From Galbitalea soli (GTDB taxonomy: Bacteria > Actinomycetota > Actinomycetes > Actinomycetales > Microbacteriaceae), in NCBI RefSeq assembly GCF_010686725.1, contig NZ_JAAGWZ010000004.1, forward strand, positions 289,959 to 353,958: a stretch of 64,000 nt of DNA. The letters run 5' to 3'. The notes beneath the pieces were generated by a model. The model ran no database searches. It saw nothing but the letters and a program-made list of their open reading frames with translations, and had not been told where the DNA came from. Positions 10,305-17,775 of this stretch are shown here, in pieces. The translations under genes were made by a program, and so were the position numbers. Positions within the stretch are counted from its first letter, which is position 1, and each line of letters begins with the position of its first letter.

Positions 10305-10874
10305 TCACCCCATGCGCAGCAGCGCGTCGTGCAGCGCGGGGCTGAGTCCCGCGGGCTGATCGACGTCGACCGCGAGCGCCTGGATCGCACGACTGAAGTA
10401 GTTGCGAGCCGCCGCGGCGAGAGCGATGTCGACGATCTCGCGATCGCTGAAGCCGTGCTCGCGCAGCGCGAGGCTATCGGCTTCGGTCATCTCCGACGAG
10501 TCGCGGCTGACCCGCTCGGCGAAGTCCATCATGGCGACCTCGGCCGGGGTGAGGTCGGCGTCGTGATGGTCGAGGGCGATCCGTGTGAGCTGCTCCTCCT
10601 CGATGAGCGGGAGCGTGCGTGCGCCGTGGGCGAGTCGGCAGTGCTGCGACCGCGTTCCCCGCGCCGCGGCGAGCGTGACGAGCTCGTAGCGACGCTTGCC
10701 CATCGGCAGGGCGATCGCGCGAATCAGGCTCTCCCACGCCCGGTAGGCCTCCGGATTCATGGCCATCGCCCGGGTGTGACTCGGAACGTAGCCCGTCGCG
10801 CGGGTCTCCTCGGCGTAGATCTCGGCGACGACTCCCGTCGCCTCGTCCTCGGGGATGGTCTGGATGATGCTCAT
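10305..10874 (-). CDS. carboxymuconolactone decarboxylase/AhpD-like protein
   Basis: A 189-residue all-helical protein of the CMD/AhpD superfamily (peroxidase-related type). ATG 10874 is preceded by GAGAGGAG at suitable distance. The family redox motif CxxC-x3-H is incomplete: the local sequence is SQHCRLAHG, so the second Cys and the His remain but the first Cys is Ser. Classical two-cysteine AhpD chemistry is therefore unlikely, although one-cysteine relatives exist. A glutamate-rich helix (TPAEVAMMDFAERVSR) matches the second half of the fold. It is convergent with amylosucrase (16 bp apart), and no peroxiredoxin gene is adjacent. The substrate is unknown. Confidence 0.8.
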   Translation of the reverse strand: MSIIQTIPEDEATGVVAEIYAEETRATGYVPSHTRAMAMNPEAYRAWESLIRAIALPMGKRRYELVTLAAARGTRSQHCRLAHGARTLPLIEEEQLTRIALDHHDADLTPAEVAMMDFAERVSRDSSEMTEADSLALREHGFSDREIVDIALAAAARNYFSRAIQALAVDVDQPAGLSPALHDALLRMG

Positions 10875-10985
10875 GATGGCGCTCCTCTCTAGTGAGGACT
10901 CAACCACTCCTGACGCCCGCGCGCGAGGGTGACTACCATGGCCACGAACTGAGCCGGCGAGAGTAGGGCCGCGGTGAGGAGTGAG

Positions 10986-11270
10986 GTGACGCGCGAACTG
11001 TTCGACGGAGGGCTGAGCCCGGTCATCCCGGCCGCGCCGAATGCCGCCTTCGAGTTGGCGGCCGGTGTGGCGCTGGTGGTCGTTGTGGTCGCGCTCACGC
11101 TCCTCGTCCGTGCTGCCATGCGGGGAATGCCCGCGCGCGAGGTGGTCGTCTGGATCGTGATCATCGTGCTGCTCCCGGCGTTGGGCGCCTGCGCGTTCCT
11201 CACCGCGAGCGTCATCAGGCATCGACGAGACCGCGGAGCGACCGCGGCACGGTCGGCGGCGCCCGCTTGA
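10986..11270 (+). CDS. small two-helix membrane protein
   Basis: Predicted 94-residue integral membrane protein. Two hydrophobic helices (FELAAGVALVVVVVALTLLV and VVVWIVIIVLLPALGACAFL) flank a short basic loop, and the tail is Arg/Ala-rich. The arrangement and the Pro-Ala-Leu-Gly in helix 2 resemble the PLDc_N-type membrane module common in actinobacteria, but this is only a resemblance. GTG 10986 is chosen because GAGGAG lies just upstream; the earlier GTG at 10974 has none. It is divergent from the AhpD-like gene. Function unknown. Confidence 0.55.
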   Translation: MTRELFDGGLSPVIPAAPNAAFELAAGVALVVVVVALTLLVRAAMRGMPAREVVVWIVIIVLLPALGACAFLTASVIRHRRDRGATAARSAAPA

Positions 11271-11290
11271 CTTTCGTCGCGCCCGCCGCT

Positions 11291-11307
11291 TCACTTTAGT
11301 TTAGTGA
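11291..11307. promoter_or_regulatory. inverted repeat upstream of SDR gene
   Basis: TCACTTTAGTTTAGTGA has 5-bp inverted arms around an AT-rich centre, unusual in this GC-rich DNA. It lies 86 bp before the short-chain dehydrogenase start and could be an operator or overlap its promoter. Confidence 0.4.
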
Positions 11308-11392
11308 GACTGAACATCGGCGTGCAGTGTGACACTCCTCTTCTCCCAGCCGGGAGCGGATGATCCCTCCGATGTCGTCGGAGAGGACACCC

Positions 11393-12100
11393 ATGAGCCC
11401 GCGCACGATCGTCGTCGTCGGAGGAACGTCCGGTATCGGACTCGAGTTGGCCCGGGACATCGTCGCCCACGGCGACAGCGTCATCATCACCGGCCGTGAC
11501 GCCGCGCGCACGGCGGAGATCGCCGCGTCGATCGGCGAGCGGGCGACCGGGGTCGCCCTCGATATCTCGGAACCCGCGGGCATCGCAGCGAGCCTCGCCG
11601 GAATCGGCCGCATCGACGGGCTCGTGCTCGCCGCCATCGAGCGCGACGCCAACACGATCCGCGACTACGACATCGACCGGGCGACCCGGCTGACCGTGCT
11701 CAAGCTCGTGGGGTACCCCGCGGTCGTGCACGCGCTGCTCGATCGCATGGAGAACTCCGCCGACACCGGCATCGTGCTGTTCGGGGGTCGCGCGAAAGAC
11801 ATGCCCTACCCGGGGTCGACCACGGTCTCCACCATCAATGGCGGTGTCGAGGGCCTCACGGTCACGCTCGCCCTCGAACTCGCCCCCATCCGCGTCAACG
11901 CGCTGCACCCCGGCATCATCGGCGACAGCCCGTTCTGGGCGGGCAAGCCGGCCGCCGTCCTCGACGGCTACCGCAGTCGCACCCCGTCCGGCGAGCTCGC
12001 CACGATGGCCGACATCGTCGATGCAACCCAGTTCCTGCTGCGCAACCGCGGGATCACGGGCACGAGCACCTACGTCGACCGGGGTTCCCGCCTGACCTGA
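11393..12100 (+). CDS. atypical short-chain dehydrogenase/reductase lacking Tyr-x3-Lys
   Basis: A 235-residue Rossmann protein. The nucleotide-binding motif is clear (VVGGTSGIGLELA, classical TGxxxGxG), as is the C-terminal specificity region (ITGTSTYVDRGSRLT). The catalytic segment, however, reads PGSTTVSTINGGVEGL, where classical SDRs have YxxxK. Tyrosine and lysine are both absent, and the usual NNAG strand reads LVLAAIERD. It is therefore either a divergent SDR with other chemistry or a non-catalytic NAD(P)-binding protein. ATG 11393 follows GGAGAGG by about six bases. It borders the catabolic island and is convergent with the first ketopantoate-reductase-like gene. Confidence 0.8.
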   Translation: MSPRTIVVVGGTSGIGLELARDIVAHGDSVIITGRDAARTAEIAASIGERATGVALDISEPAGIAASLAGIGRIDGLVLAAIERDANTIRDYDIDRATRLTVLKLVGYPAVVHALLDRMENSADTGIVLFGGRAKDMPYPGSTTVSTINGGVEGLTVTLALELAPIRVNALHPGIIGDSPFWAGKPAAVLDGYRSRTPSGELATMADIVDATQFLLRNRGITGTSTYVDRGSRLT

Positions 12101-12207
12101 GGTCGGCGGGACCGCGACGGCGCGTCGACCAGCGGGCTCCCGCCTGACCTGAGGTCGGCGGGGCTGCGCCGGGGGGCCGCCGGCGGGGCTCCCGCCTCAG
12201 CTGAGGC
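12087..12207. repeat. triplicated hairpin between convergent genes
   Basis: Two identical 24-bp palindromic units, CCCGCCTGACCT followed by GAGGTCGGCGGG, lie at 12087-12110 and 12139-12162, 52 bp apart. A third related palindrome, GCCTCAGCTGAGGC, is at 12194-12207. The first contains the stop codon of the SDR and the third the stop codon of the opposing gene, so both transcripts end in a hairpin. There is no T-run. A bidirectional terminator is possible. Confidence 0.6.
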
Positions 12208-13231
12208 CGGCGAGCTCCCGCAGCAGCGCCAGATTCTCGGGCGCCGGCGCGAGCTCGCCGCGCTCGATGCGGTGCGCGACCTCCACGACTGCCTCGTTCA
12301 CCGGGCTCGGCAACCCGAGCTGGTGACGGGTGTGCACGACATGCCCGTTGAGGTCATCCACCTCGCTGTGACGCGACTTGGTCCAGTCCTGCAGCACGGT
12401 CGTGGTGGTGTTCGGCAGAACGAATCCGCGATAGAGAGTGTCGAGCAGGGTGTCGACCACCGTGTCGACCTCCACGACGTCCTCCGGCTTCAACCCGAAG
12501 ATGGGGAGCACCGGATGACCGAGCGCAACGGCCGCCCCCAGCGCCTCCTTGCCCGACGCCACCATGAGCTCGCGCATGCCGGGGAGTTCGAGGGCGTCCA
12601 GCATCGAGAGGCCAACGCTCGCCGTCGTCACCAGGGTGGTCGCGTTGCTCACGAGCTTCATCCACTTGGTCGCGATGATGTCGTCGACGATCTCGACGGT
12701 GCCGGAGTGCCGCAGCAGTTCGGCGACCTCCGTCTCGCGTCCGGAGGTGGCCCCGCATAGGGCGCCGAGGGCGAACCAGGAGCGGTCGGGCCCGGAGTGC
12801 CGCATCACGACGCCGGGCTCGTACATAGTGGAGGAGATCTCGATGACGCAGCCGAGGTTGCGCTCGCCGCCGACGACGTCGGCGATCGTGTTGGCGGTCA
12901 TCCCGTTCTGCACGCCGACCATGACGCCGTCGGCGGCCAAGTAGGGCTCGATCAGGTGGGCGGCCCACTCGCTGTCGTAGGCCTTCATGAGCATGAGCAC
13001 CACGTCGAAGGGCTGCTTCAGCGTCGCGACCTCGCACAGGTGCATGACCGACACCGGGACCTCGAGCGTTGAGTCCGGCATCTCGATGCGAACACCGTGC
13101 GCGCGCATCGCCTCGACGTGCGCGGGCCACTGCTCGATGAGGGTGACGTCCAGGCCGGCGACGGTCAGGTCGGCCCCGATCGACGCCCCGTTCGCGCCGG
13201 CGCCGAGGATCGCAATTCGTTGTCCGGACAT
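12197..13231 (-). CDS. ketopantoate reductase-like oxidoreductase (paralogue 1)
   Basis: A 344-residue NAD(P)-dependent oxidoreductase of the ApbA/PanE fold. The N-terminal Rossmann motif is ILGAGANGASIGADL. The C-terminal helical domain has the catalytic lysine in ATKWMKLVSNATT and the substrate-binding S-E-x-D-x-x-N-G (SRHSEVDDLNG). It lies in a catabolic cluster, is strongly similar to the gene at 23060 and is divergent from an amidohydrolase, so it probably acts on a 2-keto acid or 2-hydroxy acid from the island's own substrate rather than in pantothenate synthesis. ATG 13231 is chosen because GGGAG lies nine bases upstream; the GTG at 13240 overlaps that site. Confidence 0.85.
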   Translation of the reverse strand: MSGQRIAILGAGANGASIGADLTVAGLDVTLIEQWPAHVEAMRAHGVRIEMPDSTLEVPVSVMHLCEVATLKQPFDVVLMLMKAYDSEWAAHLIEPYLAADGVMVGVQNGMTANTIADVVGGERNLGCVIEISSTMYEPGVVMRHSGPDRSWFALGALCGATSGRETEVAELLRHSGTVEIVDDIIATKWMKLVSNATTLVTTASVGLSMLDALELPGMRELMVASGKEALGAAVALGHPVLPIFGLKPEDVVEVDTVVDTLLDTLYRGFVLPNTTTTVLQDWTKSRHSEVDDLNGHVVHTRHQLGLPSPVNEAVVEVAHRIERGELAPAPENLALLRELAGLS

Positions 13232-13259
13232 TGATTTCACTCCCTTGTGTTAGCTGAGA

Positions 13260-13279
13260 CTTTACTTGACGTTGTAAAG
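13260..13279. promoter_or_regulatory. inverted repeat in divergent control region
   Basis: CTTTAC-N8-GTAAAG lies 29 bp from the reductase start and 85 bp from the amidohydrolase start. Within it GTTGTAAAGTG resembles GTTGTGTAAAGTG at 22970, in front of the paralogous reductase gene, suggesting a common regulator for both ends of the island. Confidence 0.5.
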
Positions 13280-13363
13280 TGAGGGCAAACAAGTACTTGA
13301 CGGATCGGTCGATGACCGCCGCTGATGTACAGCAGCAGTTAAGTTCTCAACGAGGAGGATGAC

Positions 13364-14830
13364 GTGGCTACGGACGCGCCGAAGGCAGAACAGTTCACCG
13401 AAGGGCGCCCGGTCGTCTTTCGCAATGCGACGGTCATCACCGTCGACCGGGAGGGCGTCATCGAGGGCGGCGACGTGCTCGTGCAGAACGACACCATCGC
13501 GGCCATCGGGGTGGCGCTGGAGGTGCCCGAGGGCACTCTCGAGATCGACGCGAGTCGGGGCATCCTGATGCCCGGAATGATCGACACGCACCGCCACATG
13601 TGGCAGACCGCCCTGCGCGGCTACGGCGGGGACTGGGCCCTGAGCCAGTACTTCTCGTTCTACTACCTGCAGTACGGGCACGTGTTCCGCCCGGAAGACA
13701 TCTACGCGGGCAACCTGCTCAGTGCGCTCGAATCCGTCGACACCGGGGTGACCACGACCCTCGACTGGTCGCACGCCCTGCGCACACCGGAGTACGGCGA
13801 GGCCGCGCTGCAGGCCTTCGACGAGATCCCCGGGAGATTCGTGCTCGGCTACGGCAACTACCTCGGAGCCCCGTGGGAGTGGGCCAACTCGCCCGAGTTC
13901 CGGGCCTTCGTCGACCGCAACTTCTCGGCCCCGAACGACATGCTCGGGCTCCAGATCGCGTTCGACGTCACCGGCGACCCGGCCTTCCCGGAGGCCGCCG
14001 CGTTCCAGGCGGCGAAGGACCTCGGCCTGCGCGTCACGACGCACGCGGGCGTGTGGGGGGCGACCACCGACACGGGCATCACGCAGATGTACGACGGGGG
14101 ATTCATGACGCCCGAGATCTGCTACGTGCACGCCAGCACGCTCAACGAGCAGAGCTACCAGAAGATCGCCGCGACCGGCGGCACCGTCTCGGTGGCGACC
14201 GAGAGCGAGGACTCCGCGGGGCAGGGCTACCCGGCCACCTGGCTGCTGCGCAAGTACGGGATCGACTCCTCGCTCTCCATGGACACGAGCGTCTGGTGGA
14301 GCGCCGACTTCTTCTCCGCGATGCGGGCCACCCTCAACGCCGACCGGTCGCGTGAGCACCTCGAGGCGCACGCCCGCAACGAGACCGTCATCGCGAACCG
14401 GCTGCGCGCCGAGGACGTGGTCTGGCAGGCGACCATGGGCGGCGCCAAGTCGCTCGGCATGGAGGACACCCTGGGCTCGATCACGGTGGGCAAGAAGGCC
14501 GACCTCGTGCTGCTGAAGAACGACGAATCGCCGGCCATGACGCCGATCATCCAGCCCTATGCCCACGTGGTGTTCCAGGCGAACACCGCCGACGTGCACA
14601 CCGTGATGGTGAACGGGCGCGTGGTGAAGTACGAGGGGGTGCGGATCGGCATGCCGCTCGCGCCGGTGCGCGACAAGGTGGCCGCCTCGGTCGAGTACGT
14701 GCGCAGCACCCTCGGCGAGGTGGAGTGGGAGCAGGGGATGCACCCCAAGCTCGACCCGCAGGAGCAGATCAAGAACCCCTACGGCTACACCGATTCCGGC
14801 GACGCCCACGTGACGGCGGAGACCGCATGA
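13364..14830 (+). CDS. ATZ/TRZ-type amidohydrolase (paralogue 1)
   Basis: A 488-residue metal-dependent hydrolase of the amidohydrolase superfamily, cytosine-deaminase/chlorohydrolase branch. Single-metal ligands are visible: His76-x-His78 in MIDTHRHMW, a third His in RVTTHAGVWG, a fourth in CYVHAST and the Asp in LSMDTSVWW. The composite beta-sandwich is formed by the N-terminal 70 residues and the C-terminal VGKKADLVLL segment. Members hydrolyse or deaminate N-heterocycles and related amidines; the substrate is not predictable. GTG 13364 follows GAGGAGG. The next gene starts in its stop codon (ATGA). Two paralogues lie at 15350 and 24085. Confidence 0.87.
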   Translation: MATDAPKAEQFTEGRPVVFRNATVITVDREGVIEGGDVLVQNDTIAAIGVALEVPEGTLEIDASRGILMPGMIDTHRHMWQTALRGYGGDWALSQYFSFYYLQYGHVFRPEDIYAGNLLSALESVDTGVTTTLDWSHALRTPEYGEAALQAFDEIPGRFVLGYGNYLGAPWEWANSPEFRAFVDRNFSAPNDMLGLQIAFDVTGDPAFPEAAAFQAAKDLGLRVTTHAGVWGATTDTGITQMYDGGFMTPEICYVHASTLNEQSYQKIAATGGTVSVATESEDSAGQGYPATWLLRKYGIDSSLSMDTSVWWSADFFSAMRATLNADRSREHLEAHARNETVIANRLRAEDVVWQATMGGAKSLGMEDTLGSITVGKKADLVLLKNDESPAMTPIIQPYAHVVFQANTADVHTVMVNGRVVKYEGVRIGMPLAPVRDKVAASVEYVRSTLGEVEWEQGMHPKLDPQEQIKNPYGYTDSGDAHVTAETA

Positions 14831-15159
14831 TCGTCCATCTCGCCTCCTTCACCTGGACGCCCGAGGTGACCGCCGCCGATGTCGCGGGGCTCACGGAGTC
14901 GCTCACCGCGATGGCGGCGGCGGTGCCCGAGCTGCGCTACTACCAGTGCGGGGAGAACGTCCGGCTGCGGCCGGGCGGCGCCGATTACGGCGTTCTCGCG
15001 CTGGTCGACGACCAGGCGGGCCTCGACGCGTACCTCGACAGCGAGGCCCACAAGCAGGTCTATGCCGACTGGTTGTCGTGGATGATCGACACCCGCCACG
15101 CCGTGCAACTCGAGTCCGACGGCCTGTCGGTAGCCCGGAGCGAGCAGCCCGAGAACTGA
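14827..15159 (+). CDS. Dabb (stress-responsive A/B barrel) family protein
   Basis: A 110-residue dimeric ferredoxin-like alpha/beta-barrel protein. The family pattern is clear: MIVHLASFTW start strand, a helix with ELRYYQCGENV, then YGVLALVDDQAGLDAYLDS and the terminal AHKQVYADW, in which the His begins the conserved H-x-x-V segment. Dabb proteins occur beside catabolic and polyketide genes, and some are cyclases or small-molecule binders. The ATG overlaps the stop of the amidohydrolase, so the two are translationally coupled and probably act in the same pathway. A longer upstream frame is a shadow of the amidohydrolase. Confidence 0.82.
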   Translation: MIVHLASFTWTPEVTAADVAGLTESLTAMAAAVPELRYYQCGENVRLRPGGADYGVLALVDDQAGLDAYLDSEAHKQVYADWLSWMIDTRHAVQLESDGLSVARSEQPEN

Positions 15160-15229
15160 CCTTCCGCGCCCTGAGACGCATCGATCCGCGCGCGATCGAT
15201 GCGCCTTTGGCGTGCTGATTTTTAGAAGT

Positions 15230-15262
15230 GAACGCTTGATAAGTGTCACTTGACAAGCGTTC
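15230..15262. promoter_or_regulatory. 33-bp operator-like inverted repeat
   Basis: Perfect 9-bp arms GAACGCTTG and CAAGCGTTC. The inner bases also pair mostly (ATAAGTG-T-CACTTGA), giving 31 of 33 positions in a dyad. It overlaps the -35 hexamer of the promoter noted at 15250, so a bound protein would block transcription of the amidohydrolase-ABC operon. The two XRE-cupin regulators in the island are candidate binders. Confidence 0.7.
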
Positions 15263-15279
15263 TCTGACGCTTCTACCAT
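15250..15279 (+). promoter_or_regulatory. promoter of amidohydrolase-ABC importer operon
   Basis: Consensus -35 TTGACA (15250-15255), an 18-bp spacer and a -10-like TACCAT (15274-15279). The -35 lies inside the inverted repeat. It is 70 bp before the ATG of the second amidohydrolase. Confidence 0.55.
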
Positions 15280-15349
15280 CGCCACAACACGAAACGACGC
15301 AAGGGTGCGGTCGACGACCAGACGCCTTCGCACGAGTCAAAGAGGACCC

Positions 15350-16720
15350 ATGAGCGAGCGAACTCTCATCCGCAACGCGACGATCATCACCGCGGCCACC
15401 GCCGGCGAGGTGCTCGTCGACACCGACATCCTGATCGAGAACGGCACGATCGCGGCGATCGGCCGAAACCTCGCCGTGAGCGACGCCGAGGTGCTCGACT
15501 TCAGCGGCCGGATCGTGCTGCCCGGCTTCATCGACACGCACCGCCACACCTGGCAGTCGGTCGTTCGCGACATCGCCTCCGACTGGTCGCTCACCGAGTA
15601 CCTCGCCGGACTGCACACCGGGCTCTCGAAGTACTACCGCCCCGAAGACACCTACGCGGGCAACTACCTCGGCGCGCTCGAGGCGCTCGACTCGGGCATC
15701 ACGACCCTCGTCGACTGGTCGCACAACCTGGCCACCCCCGAGCACGCCGACGCCGCCATCACCGCCCTGAAGGACACCGGGATGCGCGCCGTCTTCGCAC
15801 ACGGCGGCGGCAACAAGCAGTGGGGCGCCCCGCTTCCCTCGCCCAACAACCACCCCGAGGACGCCCGGCGCGTGCGGGAGCAGTACTTCTCCGACAACAC
15901 GGGACTCGTCACGATGGCGATGGCGCTCCGCGGGCCCCAGTTCACCACCCCCGAGGTCAACCGCCACGACTTCGCCCTCGCCAACGACCTCGACCTGCGC
16001 ATCACGGTGCACGTGGGCGACGGCTACTGGGGCAAGAGCGGCCCGATCCTCAAGCTGCGCGACGACGGCCTCCTCTCCGACCGCATCACCTACGTGCACT
16101 GCGACACCCTCTCGGATGAGGAGCTCGTGCTCATCGCCGAATCGGGCGGATCGGCATCCGTCGCCCCCGATGTCGAGATGCAGATGGGCCACGGCTTCCC
16201 CGCGACGGGGCGCCTGCTGGCGCACGGTATCCGCCCGACCTTCTCGATCGATGTGTGCAGCTCGAACGGCGGCGACATGTTCGGCACCATGCGCACCGCG
16301 ATCGGCATGCAGCGGGCGCTCGACAATGCTCCCGCGGTCGAGAGCGGCGAGGTCATCGAGCGCATCGGGCTGAGCTGCGCGGAGGTCGTGCGCTTCGCCA
16401 CGATCGACGGTGCGAACGCGGCCGGCCTCGGCGACTTCACCGGGTCGATCGAGGTGGGCAAGGCGGCCGACATCATTGCGCTGGATGACCGTTCCCTCGC
16501 CATCACCCCCATGAACAACCCCTTCGGCGCCGTCGTCTACGCCGCCCACCCGGGCCTGGTCCGCGACGTCTTCGTCGCGGGAAAGCGCGTGAAGGCCGAC
16601 GGCCAGCTCGTCGGTGTCGACTACGACCACGTGAAGTCGCTCGCCATCGCGGCGCGCGACCACGTGATGAGCGAGATGCCGGGCGCCGTGCTCGGCGGCT
16701 CCTGGCACCCGGACCTCTGA
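15350..16720 (+). CDS. ATZ/TRZ-type amidohydrolase (paralogue 2)
   Basis: A 456-residue metal-dependent hydrolase of the same branch as the gene at 13364. Metal ligands: His64-x-His66 in FIDTHRHTWQ, His in RITVHVGDG, His in TYVHCDTL and Asp in FSIDVCSSN. The start ATG 15350 follows AGAGGA. It heads an operon with the ABC importer: permease, lipoprotein and fused ATPase follow with 1-4-base overlaps, so its substrate is probably what that system imports. Preceded by a strong inverted repeat and a good promoter. Exact reaction unknown. Confidence 0.87.
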   Translation: MSERTLIRNATIITAATAGEVLVDTDILIENGTIAAIGRNLAVSDAEVLDFSGRIVLPGFIDTHRHTWQSVVRDIASDWSLTEYLAGLHTGLSKYYRPEDTYAGNYLGALEALDSGITTLVDWSHNLATPEHADAAITALKDTGMRAVFAHGGGNKQWGAPLPSPNNHPEDARRVREQYFSDNTGLVTMAMALRGPQFTTPEVNRHDFALANDLDLRITVHVGDGYWGKSGPILKLRDDGLLSDRITYVHCDTLSDEELVLIAESGGSASVAPDVEMQMGHGFPATGRLLAHGIRPTFSIDVCSSNGGDMFGTMRTAIGMQRALDNAPAVESGEVIERIGLSCAEVVRFATIDGANAAGLGDFTGSIEVGKAADIIALDDRSLAITPMNNPFGAVVYAAHPGLVRDVFVAGKRVKADGQLVGVDYDHVKSLAIAARDHVMSEMPGAVLGGSWHPDL

Positions 16721-17775
16721 TGGCCACCGTCACGCCCAGCGGCACCCGCACCGAGCCGATCAACCGACGGGCGCTCGCGAGCGTCGTCCTCTCCTGGCCG
16801 GGCACGCGTGCCCTGATCGCGGTCGTCGTGCTCTTCGCGGTGAGCCCCCTGTTCTCGCTGGGCAGCGTGGGTCCGACCGCCATCGTGTCGATGCTGCCGT
16901 TCGCGGCGCTCATCGCGGTGGTGGCGATCGGGCAGACGCTGGTCATCCAGCAGGGCGGGCTCGACCTGTCGGTGGCGGGCGCCGTCACCCTCGGGGCCGT
17001 CTTCGCCGCCAAGCTGGGCTCCGACCCGAACATCGGTCCGGTGCCCGCGGTGCTCATCGCGATCCTCGTCACCTCGCTGTTCGGCATCATCAGCGGACTC
17101 GTCGTCGCACTGCTCGACCTGCCGCCGCTCGTGGTGACCATCGCGAGCAACGCGCTCATGATCGGCGTCGTGCAGGCGGTGTCCGGGGGCTTCAGCTCTC
17201 AGGCGCCCAGCCAGTTGACGACCTTCGCCCTCAGCCGCTGGATCGGCCTGCCGGTGCTCGCCTTCATCGCGCTCGCGGTGGTGCTCGTCTCGCAGTCGGT
17301 GCTCAAGCTCACCCGGCTGGGCCGGCGCTTCGAGCTCGTCGGCGAGAACCGCCGCGCCGCCGAGTACATCGGCGTCTCGCCGAAGGTGTACATCGTCTCG
17401 GCCTACTGGCTCTCGGCCCTGCTCGCCGCCGCCGCGGGCGTGCTGCTCGCCGGACTGCTGCGCATCCCGACCCTCACCGCGGGCGATGCCTACCTTCTTC
17501 CCTCCATTGCCGCCGTCGTTCTCGGCGGCACCGCGCTCACCGGCGGTCGAGGCAGCGTCGTGGGAACCGCGCTCGGCGCGCTGTTCCTCGCTCAACTCAG
17601 CCAGCTCGTGCAGACCTTCACCCAGTCCACGGCCGTGCAGAACATCGTCCAGGCGCTCATCATCGGCGTCGGGATCGTCGCCCAGCTTCAGCTGGGCGGT
17701 TCCACCGCGAGGCTCACCGGCCTCGTCACCAAGAGAAAACCCCACCCAAGCACCTCAAAGAGGAGTGTGAATTGA
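16720..17775 (+). CDS. ribose-type ABC transporter permease
   Basis: Integral membrane permease of 351 residues, RbsC/BPD_transp_2 family, with about nine hydrophobic segments. The family signature is present in GQTLVIQQGGLDLSVAGAV and the C-terminal cytoplasmic loop GRRFELVGENRRAAEYIGVS. Its ATG overlaps the amidohydrolase stop by one base (TGATG). The next gene is a binding protein and the one after is a fused ATPase-permease, so the importer has two different permease domains, one free and one fused. Substrates of this family include pentoses, nucleosides and autoinducers. Confidence 0.9.
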   Translation: MATVTPSGTRTEPINRRALASVVLSWPGTRALIAVVVLFAVSPLFSLGSVGPTAIVSMLPFAALIAVVAIGQTLVIQQGGLDLSVAGAVTLGAVFAAKLGSDPNIGPVPAVLIAILVTSLFGIISGLVVALLDLPPLVVTIASNALMIGVVQAVSGGFSSQAPSQLTTFALSRWIGLPVLAFIALAVVLVSQSVLKLTRLGRRFELVGENRRAAEYIGVSPKVYIVSAYWLSALLAAAAGVLLAGLLRIPTLTAGDAYLLPSIAAVVLGGTALTGGRGSVVGTALGALFLAQLSQLVQTFTQSTAVQNIVQALIIGVGIVAQLQLGGSTARLTGLVTKRKPHPSTSKRSVN

